A stretch of DNA of 64,000 bases. Origin: Myxococcus xanthus (GTDB lineage: Bacteria; Myxococcota; Myxococcia; Myxococcales; Myxococcaceae). Of this stretch, positions 43,954 through 52,393 are shown in pieces. The DNA lies in the NCBI RefSeq assembly GCF_006402735.1, contig NZ_CP017174.1, forward strand, positions 1,057,001 through 1,121,000. Direction: 5' to 3'. The position numbers and the translations under genes were made by a program. The notes beneath the pieces were generated by a model. The model saw only the letters and a list, made by a program, of their open reading frames with translations, was not told the DNA's origin and did not search any database. Position 1 is the stretch's first letter. Every line of letters begins with the position of its first letter.

Positions 43954-44760
43954 ATGAGCTCGATGTGGGTCCTGGAGACGCCCGCTCCCACCGCGGATGC
44001 GCGCATGGCGTATGGCGCGGAGCCCCACCAGTTCGGGGACCTGCGAATGCCCGAAGGACCTGGGCCGCACCCGGTGGTGGTGGTCATCCATGGTGGCTTC
44101 TGGCGGGCGAAGTACGGCCTGGAGCATGCCGGGCACCTGTGCGTGGACCTGACCCGGCGCGGCTTCGCGACGTGGAGCCTGGAGTACCGGCGGGTGGGGC
44201 ACGAAGGCGGTGGTTGGCCCGGCACGCTGGAGGACGTGGCGCTCGGCACTGACTTCCTGCGCACGCTCGCGCAGGCGCATGCGCTGGACCTCTCGCGCGT
44301 CGTGGCGCTCGGCCATTCGGCGGGAGGGCACCTGGTGGCGTGGCTGGGGGCCAGGCACCGGCTGCGGCCCGGCGATGCACTTTACAGTGCGGCGCCGTTG
44401 CCCCTTTGTGGCGTGGTGCCGCTGGCGGGCGTCGTGGACCTGCCGCGCGCGTTCGCGCACCGACTGGGGGACGGCATCGTGGAGACGTTCCTGGGCGGCA
44501 CGCCGTCCTCGGTGCCGGAGCGCTATCGCACGGCCTCGCCCGCGTCGCTCCAGCCGCTCGGGGTGCCCCAGGTGCTCGTCCACGGAGCGGAGGACGACAC
44601 CGTGCCCGTGTTGATGAGCGAGGACTTCTGCGCGCGCGGCCGTGAGCTGGGAGACGACGTCCGCTGCGTCACGTTGCCGGGCGCGGGGCACTACGAGGTC
44701 ATCGACCCCAAGGCCCCGGAGTGGGTTCAGGTGGTGGAGGCCGTGCGCTCCCTGGTGTGA
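43954..44760 (+). CDS. Alpha/beta hydrolase, candidate kynurenine formamidase
   Basis: 268 residues, cytoplasmic. The oxyanion motif is VVIHGGFWRAKYG (HGGFW at 46-50) and the nucleophile is Ser122 in GHSAGGHL; the acid is probably in HGAEDDTVPV and the His in GAGHYEVID. HGG(F/Y)W with GHSAGGHL is the pattern of arylformamidase-type hydrolases (AFMID/BNA7). It lies tail-to-tail, 31 bp from the kynurenine operon, which otherwise lacks a formamidase gene, so N-formylkynurenine hydrolysis is a good guess. A general carboxylesterase is the alternative. Confidence 0.72.
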   Translation: MSSMWVLETPAPTADARMAYGAEPHQFGDLRMPEGPGPHPVVVVIHGGFWRAKYGLEHAGHLCVDLTRRGFATWSLEYRRVGHEGGGWPGTLEDVALGTDFLRTLAQAHALDLSRVVALGHSAGGHLVAWLGARHRLRPGDALYSAAPLPLCGVVPLAGVVDLPRAFAHRLGDGIVETFLGGTPSSVPERYRTASPASLQPLGVPQVLVHGAEDDTVPVLMSEDFCARGRELGDDVRCVTLPGAGHYEVIDPKAPEWVQVVEAVRSLV

Positions 44761-44791
44761 GTGGGCGCACCAGCCTCCGAGTCCCGTTGGC

Positions 44792-45529
44792 TCAGAAGCC
44801 GCGCTGAGCGCCGCCGTCCACCGCGATGGACTGACCGGTGATGTACGACGCCTGCTCGGAGGAGAGGAACGCCGTGAGCGCGGCCAGCTCCTCCGGGCGG
44901 CCCAGTCTCCGCGCGGGAATCTGCGGCGCCACCTTCTCATCCGTCAGCCCGAGCTGCTGCATGCGCTCGGTGGCGTGGTAGCCCGGCAGCACCGCGTTCA
45001 GCGTGACGCCGTGCTGCGCCACCTCGTTGCTCACCGTCTTCACCAGCCCGAGCAGGCCCGCGCGCAGGCCGTTGGAGATGGTCAGGTTGTTCATCGCCTC
45101 GCGCGCGGCCAGCGACGTCACCAGGACGATGCGGCCCCACTTGCGCTCCTTCATTCCCGGGAGCACCGCCTGGATGCCGTCCACCGCGGCCATCCACAGG
45201 CTCTGGAAGCCGAGCTGCCACTGCTCCGCCGTCAGCGACTCGAAGCCGCCCGACGGCGGCCCGCCCGTGTTCACCACGAGGACGTCCACGCCGCCCAGCT
45301 TCGCGGTGACGGTCTCCACCAGCGCCTTCGCGGCCCCGGGCTGCGTCAAGTCACACGGCACCGCGAGCGCGGCGCCCAGCGTCTTCGCGGCGCGCTCCAG
45401 CTTCTCGCCACCGCGCGAGCAGATGGCCACCGTGGCGCCTTCCTTCACCAACGCCTCCGCGATGGCATAACCCAGCCCCGCGGACGCGCCCATCACCAGC
45501 GCGCGCCTACCCTTCAGTCCGAAATCCAT
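44792..45529 (-). CDS. Atypical short-chain dehydrogenase lacking Tyr/Lys
   Basis: 245 residues of the classical SDR fold: cofactor motif GASAGLG (residues 14-20), NTGGPP in place of NNAG, Ser in LVTSLAA, and LPGYHATER after strand six. The catalytic YxxxK is not present. By alignment to the usual YSASKAAVLGLTK, this protein reads SNGLRAGLLGLVK, so Tyr is Ser and Lys is Arg. A group of FabG-like proteins shares the SNxxRxG pattern and its activity is uncertain. Its start lies 23 bp inside the kmo 3' end, making it the last gene of the kynurenine operon. Confidence 0.85.
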   Translation of the reverse strand: MDFGLKGRRALVMGASAGLGYAIAEALVKEGATVAICSRGGEKLERAAKTLGAALAVPCDLTQPGAAKALVETVTAKLGGVDVLVVNTGGPPSGGFESLTAEQWQLGFQSLWMAAVDGIQAVLPGMKERKWGRIVLVTSLAAREAMNNLTISNGLRAGLLGLVKTVSNEVAQHGVTLNAVLPGYHATERMQQLGLTDEKVAPQIPARRLGRPEELAALTAFLSSEQASYITGQSIAVDGGAQRGF

Positions 45530-46901
45530 CCGCGTGCTCCTTCATGAATGGCGCCAGCCGGCTCCGGATGAGCTCCGCCGCGCGCTTCAGGTCCACGTCC
45601 TCCGCCCGCGTCAGCCCCTCGCTCAGCTCGGAGACGATGCCATCCGTGAGCGTTCCGACTTCATAGGCCAGCCGGTACGGCACGTGGCTGAAGCTCACCA
45701 GGGAGTAGCGGCCGACGAACTCGCCCGGGAAGGCGTTGAGCAGCACCTTCTCCACGGCCTTCCGGAACTGGAAGCGCGGGTCGCCGGTGCTGTCGCGCAT
45801 CTCGACGAAGTTCTCCACCGCCATGTCGGCGATGGCGTCCGCGTTCGTCTTGCGCAGGCGTTCGAAGTCCGTGAAGACCTGCTCCCAGCCGGCGCCCTGT
45901 CCCAGCAGTTGGTCCAGGACGACGCAGTCCTCGAAGCCGCAGTTCATCCCCTGGCCGAAAAACGGGACGATGGCGTGCGCCGCGTCGCCCAGCAGCAGCG
46001 TCTGCCCACCCGCGTGCCAGGGCGCGCCCTTCACCGTCACCATGCTGCCCGTGGGGCGCGAGAAGAACGCTTCCACCAGGTCCGGGATGAGCGCCTTCGC
46101 GTCTGGGAACTGCGCGCCGAAGAACGCCTCCAGCTTCGCGGGCGTGTCCAGGGACGCGAAGCTCACCGGCCCCTGCCAGGGCAGGAACAGCGTGCAGGTG
46201 AAGCTGCCTTCCTCGTCGGGCAGCGCGATCAGCATGAACGTGCCGCGAGGCCAGATGTGGAGCGCGTGCTTCTCCATCTGGAACGCGCCACCGGGGCCCG
46301 CCGGAATCGTCAACTCCTTGTACCCATGGCCGAGCTGCTCCTGCGTCCCCTTGAAGTCCGGCCGCTTCTCCAATGCCTGGCGGATGGCGGAGGCGGAGCC
46401 GTCCGTGCCGAACACCACGCGGCCGGGCTCCTGGCGCGCCTCTCCGGTGGCGTCGTCGTGCACCGTGAGCGCGCCCGAGCCGAAGTCCACGTCCGTCACC
46501 CGCTGCTTGAAGCGGATGCGCACCTTCCCGGTGGCCTCCGCCGCCGTCATGAGGAAGGCGTTCAGCCACCCGCGCGACATCGCGTTGATGTGCTGCGAGT
46601 CGTCCTTGCCGTAGGGCTGGTAGACGAGCTCGCCTTGCGGCGGGTGAATCATCCGCCCGCGCATGGGAATGGCGTGCTTCAACGCCTCGTCTTCCAGGCC
46701 CACCTGCCGGAGCGCATGCAGCCCGCGCGTGGAGATGGCCAGGTTGATGGAGCGGCCCGCGTCGACCAGCTCGCGCCGCATGTCCGGGCGCCGCTCCAGC
46801 AGTTCCACGGGGTGGCCCCGGCGCGCCAGGTAGATGGAGAGCAGCGAGCCCACCAGCCCCGCGCCCACCACGGTGACGGTGTCCTTGCGCGCCTCACTCA
46901 C
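45507..46901 (-). CDS. kmo: Kynurenine 3-monooxygenase
   Basis: 464 residues; FAD-dependent hydroxylation of L-kynurenine to 3-hydroxykynurenine with NADPH and O2. Visible: FAD motif VVGAGLVGSLLSIYLARRG, RSINLAISTRGLHALRQVGL (the family's substrate-side Arg region), YQPYGKDDSQHINAMSRGWLN, and the second FAD motif LLLGDAAHAIVPFFGQGMNCGFEDC. A hydrophobic tail of the eukaryotic enzyme is absent, as in other bacterial KMOs. The GTG start at 46901 overlaps the kynureninase stop by 8 bp. Confidence 0.95.
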   Translation of the reverse strand: MSEARKDTVTVVGAGLVGSLLSIYLARRGHPVELLERRPDMRRELVDAGRSINLAISTRGLHALRQVGLEDEALKHAIPMRGRMIHPPQGELVYQPYGKDDSQHINAMSRGWLNAFLMTAAEATGKVRIRFKQRVTDVDFGSGALTVHDDATGEARQEPGRVVFGTDGSASAIRQALEKRPDFKGTQEQLGHGYKELTIPAGPGGAFQMEKHALHIWPRGTFMLIALPDEEGSFTCTLFLPWQGPVSFASLDTPAKLEAFFGAQFPDAKALIPDLVEAFFSRPTGSMVTVKGAPWHAGGQTLLLGDAAHAIVPFFGQGMNCGFEDCVVLDQLLGQGAGWEQVFTDFERLRKTNADAIADMAVENFVEMRDSTGDPRFQFRKAVEKVLLNAFPGEFVGRYSLVSFSHVPYRLAYEVGTLTDGIVSELSEGLTRAEDVDLKRAAELIRSRLAPFMKEHADGFRTEG

Positions 46902-48174
46902 GGGCGTGGCCCTCCAGCGTCTTCACGAAGCGGTACACGTCCGTGAAGGAGTTGTAGAGCGGAGCGGGGGCGGCGCGGATGATGTCCGGCTTGCGGAAGT
47001 CGCAGATGATGCCCGCGTCGCCCAGCCGCTTCAGCAGGCCCTGGGGCTCGCCCCGGAAGCGCAGGGACAGCTGGGCGCCGCGCTGTTTCACGTCCCGGGG
47101 CGTGGTGATGCGCACGAAGCCCTCGGGCAGCCTGTCCAACAGGAACTCCAGGAAGCCGGTGAGGCGCTCGCTCTTGGCGCGCAGCGCCGCCATGCCGGCC
47201 TGGTCGAAAAGCTCCAGGGACGCGCGCAGCGCCGCGAGCTGGAAGATGGGCGGGTTGGAGAGCTGCCACCCCTCCGCGCCTGGCAGCGCGCTGAAGGTGG
47301 GCCCCATCTGGAAGCGCGTCTGCTTGTCGTGACCCCACCAGCCCTCGAAGCGGGGCAGGTCCTTCGTGTGCGCGTGCCGCTCGTGGACGAACACGCCACC
47401 CAGCGCGCCCGGGCCCGCGTTGAGGTACTTGTACGAGCACCACACCGCGAAGTCCGGCCCGTCTTCGTGCAGCGACAACTTCAGGTTGCCCGCGCCGTGC
47501 GCCAGGTCGAAGCCGACGAAGCAGCCCTTGGCGTGCGCGGCCTTCGTAATCGCAGCCAGGTCGAAGGACTGCCCGGTGAGGTAGTTCACGCTGCCCAGCA
47601 TCACCAGCGCCACCTCGTGGCCGTGCTGCTCCAGCGTGGCGAGGATGTCCTCGGCGCGCAGCGTCTCCTCGCCCGCGCGGGGCTTCAGCTCCAGCACGGC
47701 CTCGCGCGCGTCGTAGCCGTGGAAGCGCACCTGGGAGGCGACGGCGTACTGGTCCGACGGGAAGGCGCCGGCCTCCACCAGGATTTTGAAGCGCTGCTTC
47801 GTGGGCCGGTAGAACGACACCATCATCAGGTGCAGGTTCACCGACAGGGTGTTCATCACCACCACTTCCAGGGGCTTGGCGCCCACCAGCCGCGCGGCCT
47901 GCTCGGTGACGAGCTCGTGGTAGTGCAGCCACGGGTGGCGGCCGTGGTGGTGGCCTTCCACGCCCAGCCGTGCCCAGTCCTCCAGCTCCTCCTGGATGTA
48001 GCGCGCGGCGTTGCGCGGCTGGAGGCCCAGCGAGTTGCCCGCCAGATACACCACCGGCTTTCCGTCCGGCCCGGGCGGGAAGTGGAACGCGTCGCGGTAG
48101 CCGCGCAGCGTGTCTTCCGCGTCCAGCTTCTGTGCGAAGTCCTCGGAGTCCTCGAAGGGATGCTGCGTCGTCAT
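46894..48174 (-). CDS. kynU: Kynureninase
   Basis: 426 residues from ATG 48174, which overlaps the upstream stop (ATGA, 48171-48174). A PLP-dependent hydrolase that cleaves 3-hydroxykynurenine to 3-hydroxyanthranilate and alanine. Visible: YLAGNSLGLQPRN, the region EAGAFPSDQYA, the PLP Asp in GCFVGFDLAHGAGN, and Lys of the internal aldimine in VWCSYKYLNAGPG. The C-terminal domain ends LYNSFTDVYRFV. Together with kmo it commits kynurenine to the aminomuconate branch. Confidence 0.95.
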   Translation of the reverse strand: MTTQHPFEDSEDFAQKLDAEDTLRGYRDAFHFPPGPDGKPVVYLAGNSLGLQPRNAARYIQEELEDWARLGVEGHHHGRHPWLHYHELVTEQAARLVGAKPLEVVVMNTLSVNLHLMMVSFYRPTKQRFKILVEAGAFPSDQYAVASQVRFHGYDAREAVLELKPRAGEETLRAEDILATLEQHGHEVALVMLGSVNYLTGQSFDLAAITKAAHAKGCFVGFDLAHGAGNLKLSLHEDGPDFAVWCSYKYLNAGPGALGGVFVHERHAHTKDLPRFEGWWGHDKQTRFQMGPTFSALPGAEGWQLSNPPIFQLAALRASLELFDQAGMAALRAKSERLTGFLEFLLDRLPEGFVRITTPRDVKQRGAQLSLRFRGEPQGLLKRLGDAGIICDFRKPDIIRAAPAPLYNSFTDVYRFVKTLEGHARE

Positions 48175-49187
48175 GGCGCGAAGTCCTCGGGGGCGCGTCC
48201 CAGCCAATCGAAGGCGTTGCGCCAGAGCAGCCGCTCACGCGCGGCGGGTTCCAGCTCGGTCAGGGACTCAATGAGCGTGCCCGGGCGGTCCTCGCCCAGG
48301 GGGAAGGGGTAGTCACTGCCGAGCGCCACCTTGTCCTGCCCGAAGAGCCGGACGATGTAGCGCAGCGCCTCCGGGTCGTGGACCAGCGAGTCCACCCAGA
48401 AGCGGCCCAGGTAGTCCCGGGGCGGTACCTTGTTGTCCACGGCCACCAAATCCGGCCGGGCCTCGAAGCCGTGTTGAATCCGGCCGAGCGTGTGAGGGAA
48501 CGCGCCGCCGCCGTGCGCGAAGGCGAAGCGCAGCTTGGGCAGCCGCTCCATCACGCCGCCGAAGATGACGGAGCAGATGGCCAGTGACACCTCGGCCGGC
48601 ATGCCCACCAGCCACGGCAGCCAGTACTTCTGCATCTTCGCCTCGCCCATCATGTCCCACGGGTGGACGAAGACGGACGCGCCCAGCTCACTGGCGGCCT
48701 CGAAGAAGGGGAACAGCGCCGGGTCGGACAGGTTCCAGTCGTTGACGTGCGAGCCAATCTGCACGCCCGCCAGCCCCAGCTCCTTCACGCAGCGCTCCAG
48801 CTCTCGCACCGCCAGCTCCGGGGACTGGAGTGGCACGGTGCCCAGGCCCACGAAGCGCTTGGGGTGCGCGTGCACCACGGAGGCGAGGTGGTCGTTGAGG
48901 AAGCGCGCCAGGTCCGCTCCGTGCTCGGGCTTCGTCCAGTAGCCGAACATCACTGGAATCGTGGACAGCACCTGGACGTGGACGCCGGCCGCGTCGCACT
49001 CCTCGATGCGCTTCACCGGGTCCCAGCAGTTGCTTTCGATTTCGCGGAAGAACTTGCCGTCATCCCGGAGCATGCGCGCGCGGCAGGGCGCGTGGTGGTC
49101 CAGCGTGATGAAGCCGCCGTAGCCGTAGCGCTCGGCGAAGCGCGGCAGGTTGGCGGGGAGGAGGTGCGTGTGGATGTCGACCTTCAA
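48171..49187 (-). CDS. nbaD: 2-Amino-3-carboxymuconate-6-semialdehyde decarboxylase
   Basis: 338 residues starting at a TTG (49187) that overlaps the dioxygenase stop; GGGAGG lies 9 nt upstream, which decides the start against the longer frame. An amidohydrolase-fold zinc decarboxylase. Metal ligands: HTH in VDIHTHLLP, His in VFVHPWD, and Asp in ALGSDYPFPLG; FAFAHGGGAFP is also conserved. It turns the unstable ring-opening product of 3-hydroxyanthranilate into 2-aminomuconate semialdehyde, diverting flux from quinolinate and NAD. Confidence 0.93.
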   Translation of the reverse strand: MKVDIHTHLLPANLPRFAERYGYGGFITLDHHAPCRARMLRDDGKFFREIESNCWDPVKRIEECDAAGVHVQVLSTIPVMFGYWTKPEHGADLARFLNDHLASVVHAHPKRFVGLGTVPLQSPELAVRELERCVKELGLAGVQIGSHVNDWNLSDPALFPFFEAASELGASVFVHPWDMMGEAKMQKYWLPWLVGMPAEVSLAICSVIFGGVMERLPKLRFAFAHGGGAFPHTLGRIQHGFEARPDLVAVDNKVPPRDYLGRFWVDSLVHDPEALRYIVRLFGQDKVALGSDYPFPLGEDRPGTLIESLTELEPAARERLLWRNAFDWLGRAPEDFAP

Positions 49188-49708
49188 CGGGCGGGGCCTC
49201 CCTTGACCACCTTCGTCCCGCACTTCTTGCAGGTGCAGTTGTCGGGGTTGCCGTAGAAGTGCTCGAAGATGGGCGGCAGCTGCGTCACCAGGTTGGTGAC
49301 GTGGACGTACTCCTCATAAAGCTTCTCGCCGCACTGCGGGCACAGCCACATGAAGCCGTCCATTTCCTTCGGCTGGCGGCGGCGCTCCAGCACCAGGCCC
49401 ACCGTGCCCGCGGGGCGCTGCGGCGAGTGCGGCACGTTGGGCGGCAGCAAGAAGATTTCCCCTTCGTGGATGGGGATGTCCTGCACCTGGCCCTCGTCGA
49501 TGACCCGCAGGTTCATCGTGCCCTCGAGCTGGTAGAAGAACTCCTCGCCCTCGTTGATGTGGAAGTCCGTGCGCGCGTTGGGCCCGCCGACGACGGTGAC
49601 CATGAATTCGCGGTCCTCCCACACCTGCTGGTTGCCCACGGGGGGCTTGAGCAGGTGGCGGTGCTCGTCGATCCACTTCTTGAAGTTGATGGGAGTCAGG
49701 CGGCCCAT
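49184..49708 (-). CDS. nbaC: 3-Hydroxyanthranilate 3,4-dioxygenase
   Basis: 174 residues, a cupin with non-heme iron. Ligands by family alignment are His50, Glu56 (DFHINEGEEFFYQ) and His94 (NVPHSPQRP). The bacterial C-terminal rubredoxin-like zinc/iron knuckle is complete (CPQC near 123 and CTCKKC near 160). It opens the 3-hydroxyanthranilate ring. It follows the deaminase gene with no spacing and overlaps the decarboxylase gene by 4 bp. Confidence 0.96.
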   Translation of the reverse strand: MGRLTPINFKKWIDEHRHLLKPPVGNQQVWEDREFMVTVVGGPNARTDFHINEGEEFFYQLEGTMNLRVIDEGQVQDIPIHEGEIFLLPPNVPHSPQRPAGTVGLVLERRRQPKEMDGFMWLCPQCGEKLYEEYVHVTNLVTQLPPIFEHFYGNPDNCTCKKCGTKVVKGGPAR

Positions 49709-50140
49709 TCAGTCACCTCCGATGGTGGCGATGCACTTGAGCTCGATGGCAATCGGCGTGGGCAGCCGGTTGATTTCAAGCGTGGTGCGGCACGGCGGGT
49801 TGTCCTGGAAGTACTCCGCCCACAGCCGGTTGTAGGTGGGGAAATCCTTCTTCATGTCGGTGAGGTACACCGTCACGTCCACCAGCTTGTCCCAGGACGA
49901 GCCTGCGTCCTCCAGGATGTAGCGGACGTTGCGGAACACCGAGTGGCACTGCGCCTCGATGTCGTACGAGACGATGTTGCCCTCCGCGTCCAGCTCCACG
50001 CCGGGAATCTTCTTCGTGCCGCGCTCACGCGGGCCCACGCCGGACAGGAACAGGAGGTTGCCCACGCGCCGGGCGTGGGGGTACAGGCCCACCGGTTCGG
50101 GGGCCTTCTGCGAATCGACTCGTGCGCTGTCACTGCTCAC
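49709..50140 (-). CDS. nbaF: RidA-family 2-aminomuconate deaminase
   Basis: 143 residues of the YjgF/YER057c/UK114 (RidA) family, with RVGNLLFLSGVGP, NVRYILEDAGSSWDKLVDVTVYLTDM and the RTTLEINRLP segment whose Arg contacts carboxylates in the family. In nitrobenzoate and tryptophan pathways such a member (AmnD/NbaF) deaminates 2-aminomuconate to 4-oxalocrotonate. The operon context between dioxygenase and semialdehyde dehydrogenase makes that the natural function. Start GTG 50140. Confidence 0.9.
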   Translation of the reverse strand: MSSDSARVDSQKAPEPVGLYPHARRVGNLLFLSGVGPRERGTKKIPGVELDAEGNIVSYDIEAQCHSVFRNVRYILEDAGSSWDKLVDVTVYLTDMKKDFPTYNRLWAEYFQDNPPCRTTLEINRLPTPIAIELKCIATIGGD

Positions 50141-50169
50141 GGCGTGCTCCTCACGTGGGGGCTAGGGGT

Positions 50170-51612
50170 TCACAGCTTGATGCAGACGTTCTTCGGCTCG
50201 GTGAAGAAGCGCAGCGCGTCCCAGCCGCCCTCGCGTCCCACGCCCGAGTCCTTCACGCCGCCAAAGGGCGTGCGCAAATCGCGCAGCATCCACGTGTTCA
50301 CCCAGACGATGCCGCTGTGCAGCCGCGAGGCGAAGCGGTGCGCGCGCTTCACGTCCTGGGTCCACACGCTGGCGGCCAGTCCGTACTTGGTGGAGTTGGC
50401 CCACGCGAGCACCTCGTCCTCCGAGTCGAAGGGCATGATGCTGGCCACCGGGCCGAAGATTTCTTCCTGGTTGGTGCGGCATCCCGCGTCCAGGCCCTCG
50501 ATGAGGGTGGGCTCCACGAACCAGCCGTTGCGGCAGCGGCCGGGCACGTTGGCGCGCTGTCCGCCGGTGAGGATGCGGCCACCCTCCTGCTTCGCCAGGC
50601 TCACGTAGCCCAGGACCTTGTCGAAGTGCGGCTGCGACACCAGCGCGCCCTGGTCCGTGCCCGCCTCCAGCGGGTCACCCACCTTGAGCGCGCGCGTGCG
50701 GGTGACCAGCGCCTCCTTGAAGCGCTCGTAGAGGGGACGCTGCACGAAGATGCGCGGGCCGCAGAGACAGATTTGCCCCTGGTTGGCGAAGGACGAGCGC
50801 AGCGTGGTGGCCAGCGCCTCGTCGAAGTCACAGTCCGCGAAGATGACGTTGGGATTCTTTCCGCCCATCTCCAGCGACAGCTTCTTGAAGGCGGGCGCGG
50901 CCACGCGGGCAATCTCCGCGCCGGTGCGGGTGCTGCCGGTGAAGGAGATGGCGCTGATGTCCGGGTGCTCGCTCATCGCGGCGCCCACCTTGGGGCCCAG
51001 GCCGTGCACCAGGTTGAGCACGCCCGGCGGCAGGCCCACGTCGCGGCAGACCTGGGCCAGCAGGTACGCCGTCATCGGCGTCACCTCGGAGGGCTTGGCC
51101 ACCACGCAGTTCCCCATGGCGAGCGCCGGGGCAATCTTCCACGTGAGAAGGTACAGCGGCAGGTTCCACGGGGAGATGCAGCCCACCACGCCCAGCGGCG
51201 CGCGCAGGGTGTAGTTGAGGGCCACGTCATCCGTCTGGTGCGCCTCGCTGGAGAACTGCGTCACCGCGTCCGCGAAGAACTCGAAGTTGAGGATGCTGCG
51301 CGGGATGTCCACCGTGGAGGCGACCGACAGCGGCTTGCCGGTGTCGATGGACTCCGCGCGGGCGAAGTCGTCCAGGCGGCTCCGGATGCCGTCCGCGATG
51401 CGGCGCAGCATGCGCGAGCGCTCGGTGGCGGGGGTGGCGGCCCAGGCGGGGAAGGCCCGCGCGGCGGCCTCCACTGCGCGCTGGACGTCGGACGCGTCGG
51501 AGTCCGGGACGTGCGCGTAGGTCTCGGCCGTCGCGGGCTCGGGCTTGTCCAGCCAGCCGCCACTTCGCGCGGGCAGCAGCTCACCGCCGATGTAGTTGAG
51601 TACCTTCTCCAT
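50170..51612 (-). CDS. nbaE: 2-Aminomuconate 6-semialdehyde dehydrogenase
   Basis: 480 residues of the aldehyde dehydrogenase superfamily; oxidises 2-aminomuconate semialdehyde with NAD+. Catalytic Glu is in LEMGGKNPNV and catalytic Cys in NQGQICLCG. ISPWNLPLYLLTWK, FTGSTRTGAEI and EEIFGPVASIMPF are the usual cofactor and C-terminal blocks. By sequence alone it could also be a hydroxymuconate semialdehyde dehydrogenase; the operon settles it. First of the tightly packed kynurenine genes. Confidence 0.93.
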   Translation of the reverse strand: MEKVLNYIGGELLPARSGGWLDKPEPATAETYAHVPDSDASDVQRAVEAAARAFPAWAATPATERSRMLRRIADGIRSRLDDFARAESIDTGKPLSVASTVDIPRSILNFEFFADAVTQFSSEAHQTDDVALNYTLRAPLGVVGCISPWNLPLYLLTWKIAPALAMGNCVVAKPSEVTPMTAYLLAQVCRDVGLPPGVLNLVHGLGPKVGAAMSEHPDISAISFTGSTRTGAEIARVAAPAFKKLSLEMGGKNPNVIFADCDFDEALATTLRSSFANQGQICLCGPRIFVQRPLYERFKEALVTRTRALKVGDPLEAGTDQGALVSQPHFDKVLGYVSLAKQEGGRILTGGQRANVPGRCRNGWFVEPTLIEGLDAGCRTNQEEIFGPVASIMPFDSEDEVLAWANSTKYGLAASVWTQDVKRAHRFASRLHSGIVWVNTWMLRDLRTPFGGVKDSGVGREGGWDALRFFTEPKNVCIKL

Positions 51613-51840
51613 GGCCGAGCCCTCCGGTAGCGCCTGCCCACGGACCCGGCGGCGGGCGAGCCCCGCGGCCGCTGTGGGAGAGGGCGCGCAATGTACGCCG
51701 CCCCTCCGTACCTCACCAGCGCCACGCGCGCCCGCAGTCCACTGTCATGGAATCGTGGCCGCTCGCTCGGAGGCCCTTTGAAATGCCGCACTGCGCGAAC
51801 GCGCGGGGGCCGCCAGATGCGCCACGCGGTGAAGCCGCTG

Positions 51841-51960
51841 TCAGTGCGCCGGGTGGGGCACTCGCAGTCCGCCCCGAGGTACCCGGTCCTCACGGCCCGC
51901 GCGGCCCACGGTCAGCAGCAGTCCCGCGAGCACGAGCGGGCCGCGATTCCGGGCACTCAT
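51841..51960 (-). CDS. Possible 39-residue small protein
   Basis: A short frame from ATG 51960, overlapping the stop of the small membrane protein gene (ATGA, 51957-51960). It encodes a positively charged N-terminus, a hydrophobic stretch (PLVLAGLLLTVG) and an Arg/Pro-rich tail ending HPAH. The overlap is the arrangement used for real coupled genes throughout this window. No homology is recognised, and chance frames of this size are common at high GC. Confidence 0.3.
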   Translation of the reverse strand: MSARNRGPLVLAGLLLTVGRAGREDRVPRGGLRVPHPAH

Positions 51961-52214
51961 CGGGAGCGCTCCCGCCCCTGTCTCCGTGCGCGCTGCTTCA
52001 CCGTCACGGGGGTGGGGATTTCTCGCGTGGCGAAGTACAGCGCGCCCACGATGAGCAGGAGGATGAGGAACGGCTGGACGGTGAGCAACAGCCGGCTCCA
52101 GAAGTGCTCATCGAGGATGGCGGCCGCCACGTCGGGGCGGCAGGTGGGACATGCGGAGGCCGCGGTGGCAGCAAGCAGCCCGGTGGTGAAGCCCGTGAGA
52201 ATGCCCTGCTTCAT
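51957..52214 (-). CDS. Small membrane protein with CPTC motif
   Basis: 85 residues: a signal peptide (MKQGILTGFTTGLLAATAASA), then CPTCRPDVAAAIL, one transmembrane helix (FLILLLIVGALYFA, about 49-62) and a very basic cytoplasmic tail. A CPxC exposed outside the cytoplasm could bind metal or be redox active, but nothing proves it. It is transcribed toward the kynurenine operon with a 228-bp gap after the possible 39-aa frame, so it may be independent. Diverges from the SDR gene at 52394. Confidence 0.65.
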   Translation of the reverse strand: MKQGILTGFTTGLLAATAASACPTCRPDVAAAILDEHFWSRLLLTVQPFLILLLIVGALYFATREIPTPVTVKQRARRQGRERSR

Positions 52215-52393
52215 AGGTCGCCCCTCCCCTGGGTGGACGGGAAGCTCACCACCCCACCGGGACGCGGCAAGCCGTGGGCATTCCCTGTAGCCACGAGGCC
52301 GCCTGGCAGCCCCGCCTGCCGGGGCGGAGGAATGTTGGCGGGACCGCCACGCTCAAGCCGCTCGGCTATAACGCGGCACCTGGAGGAGACATC

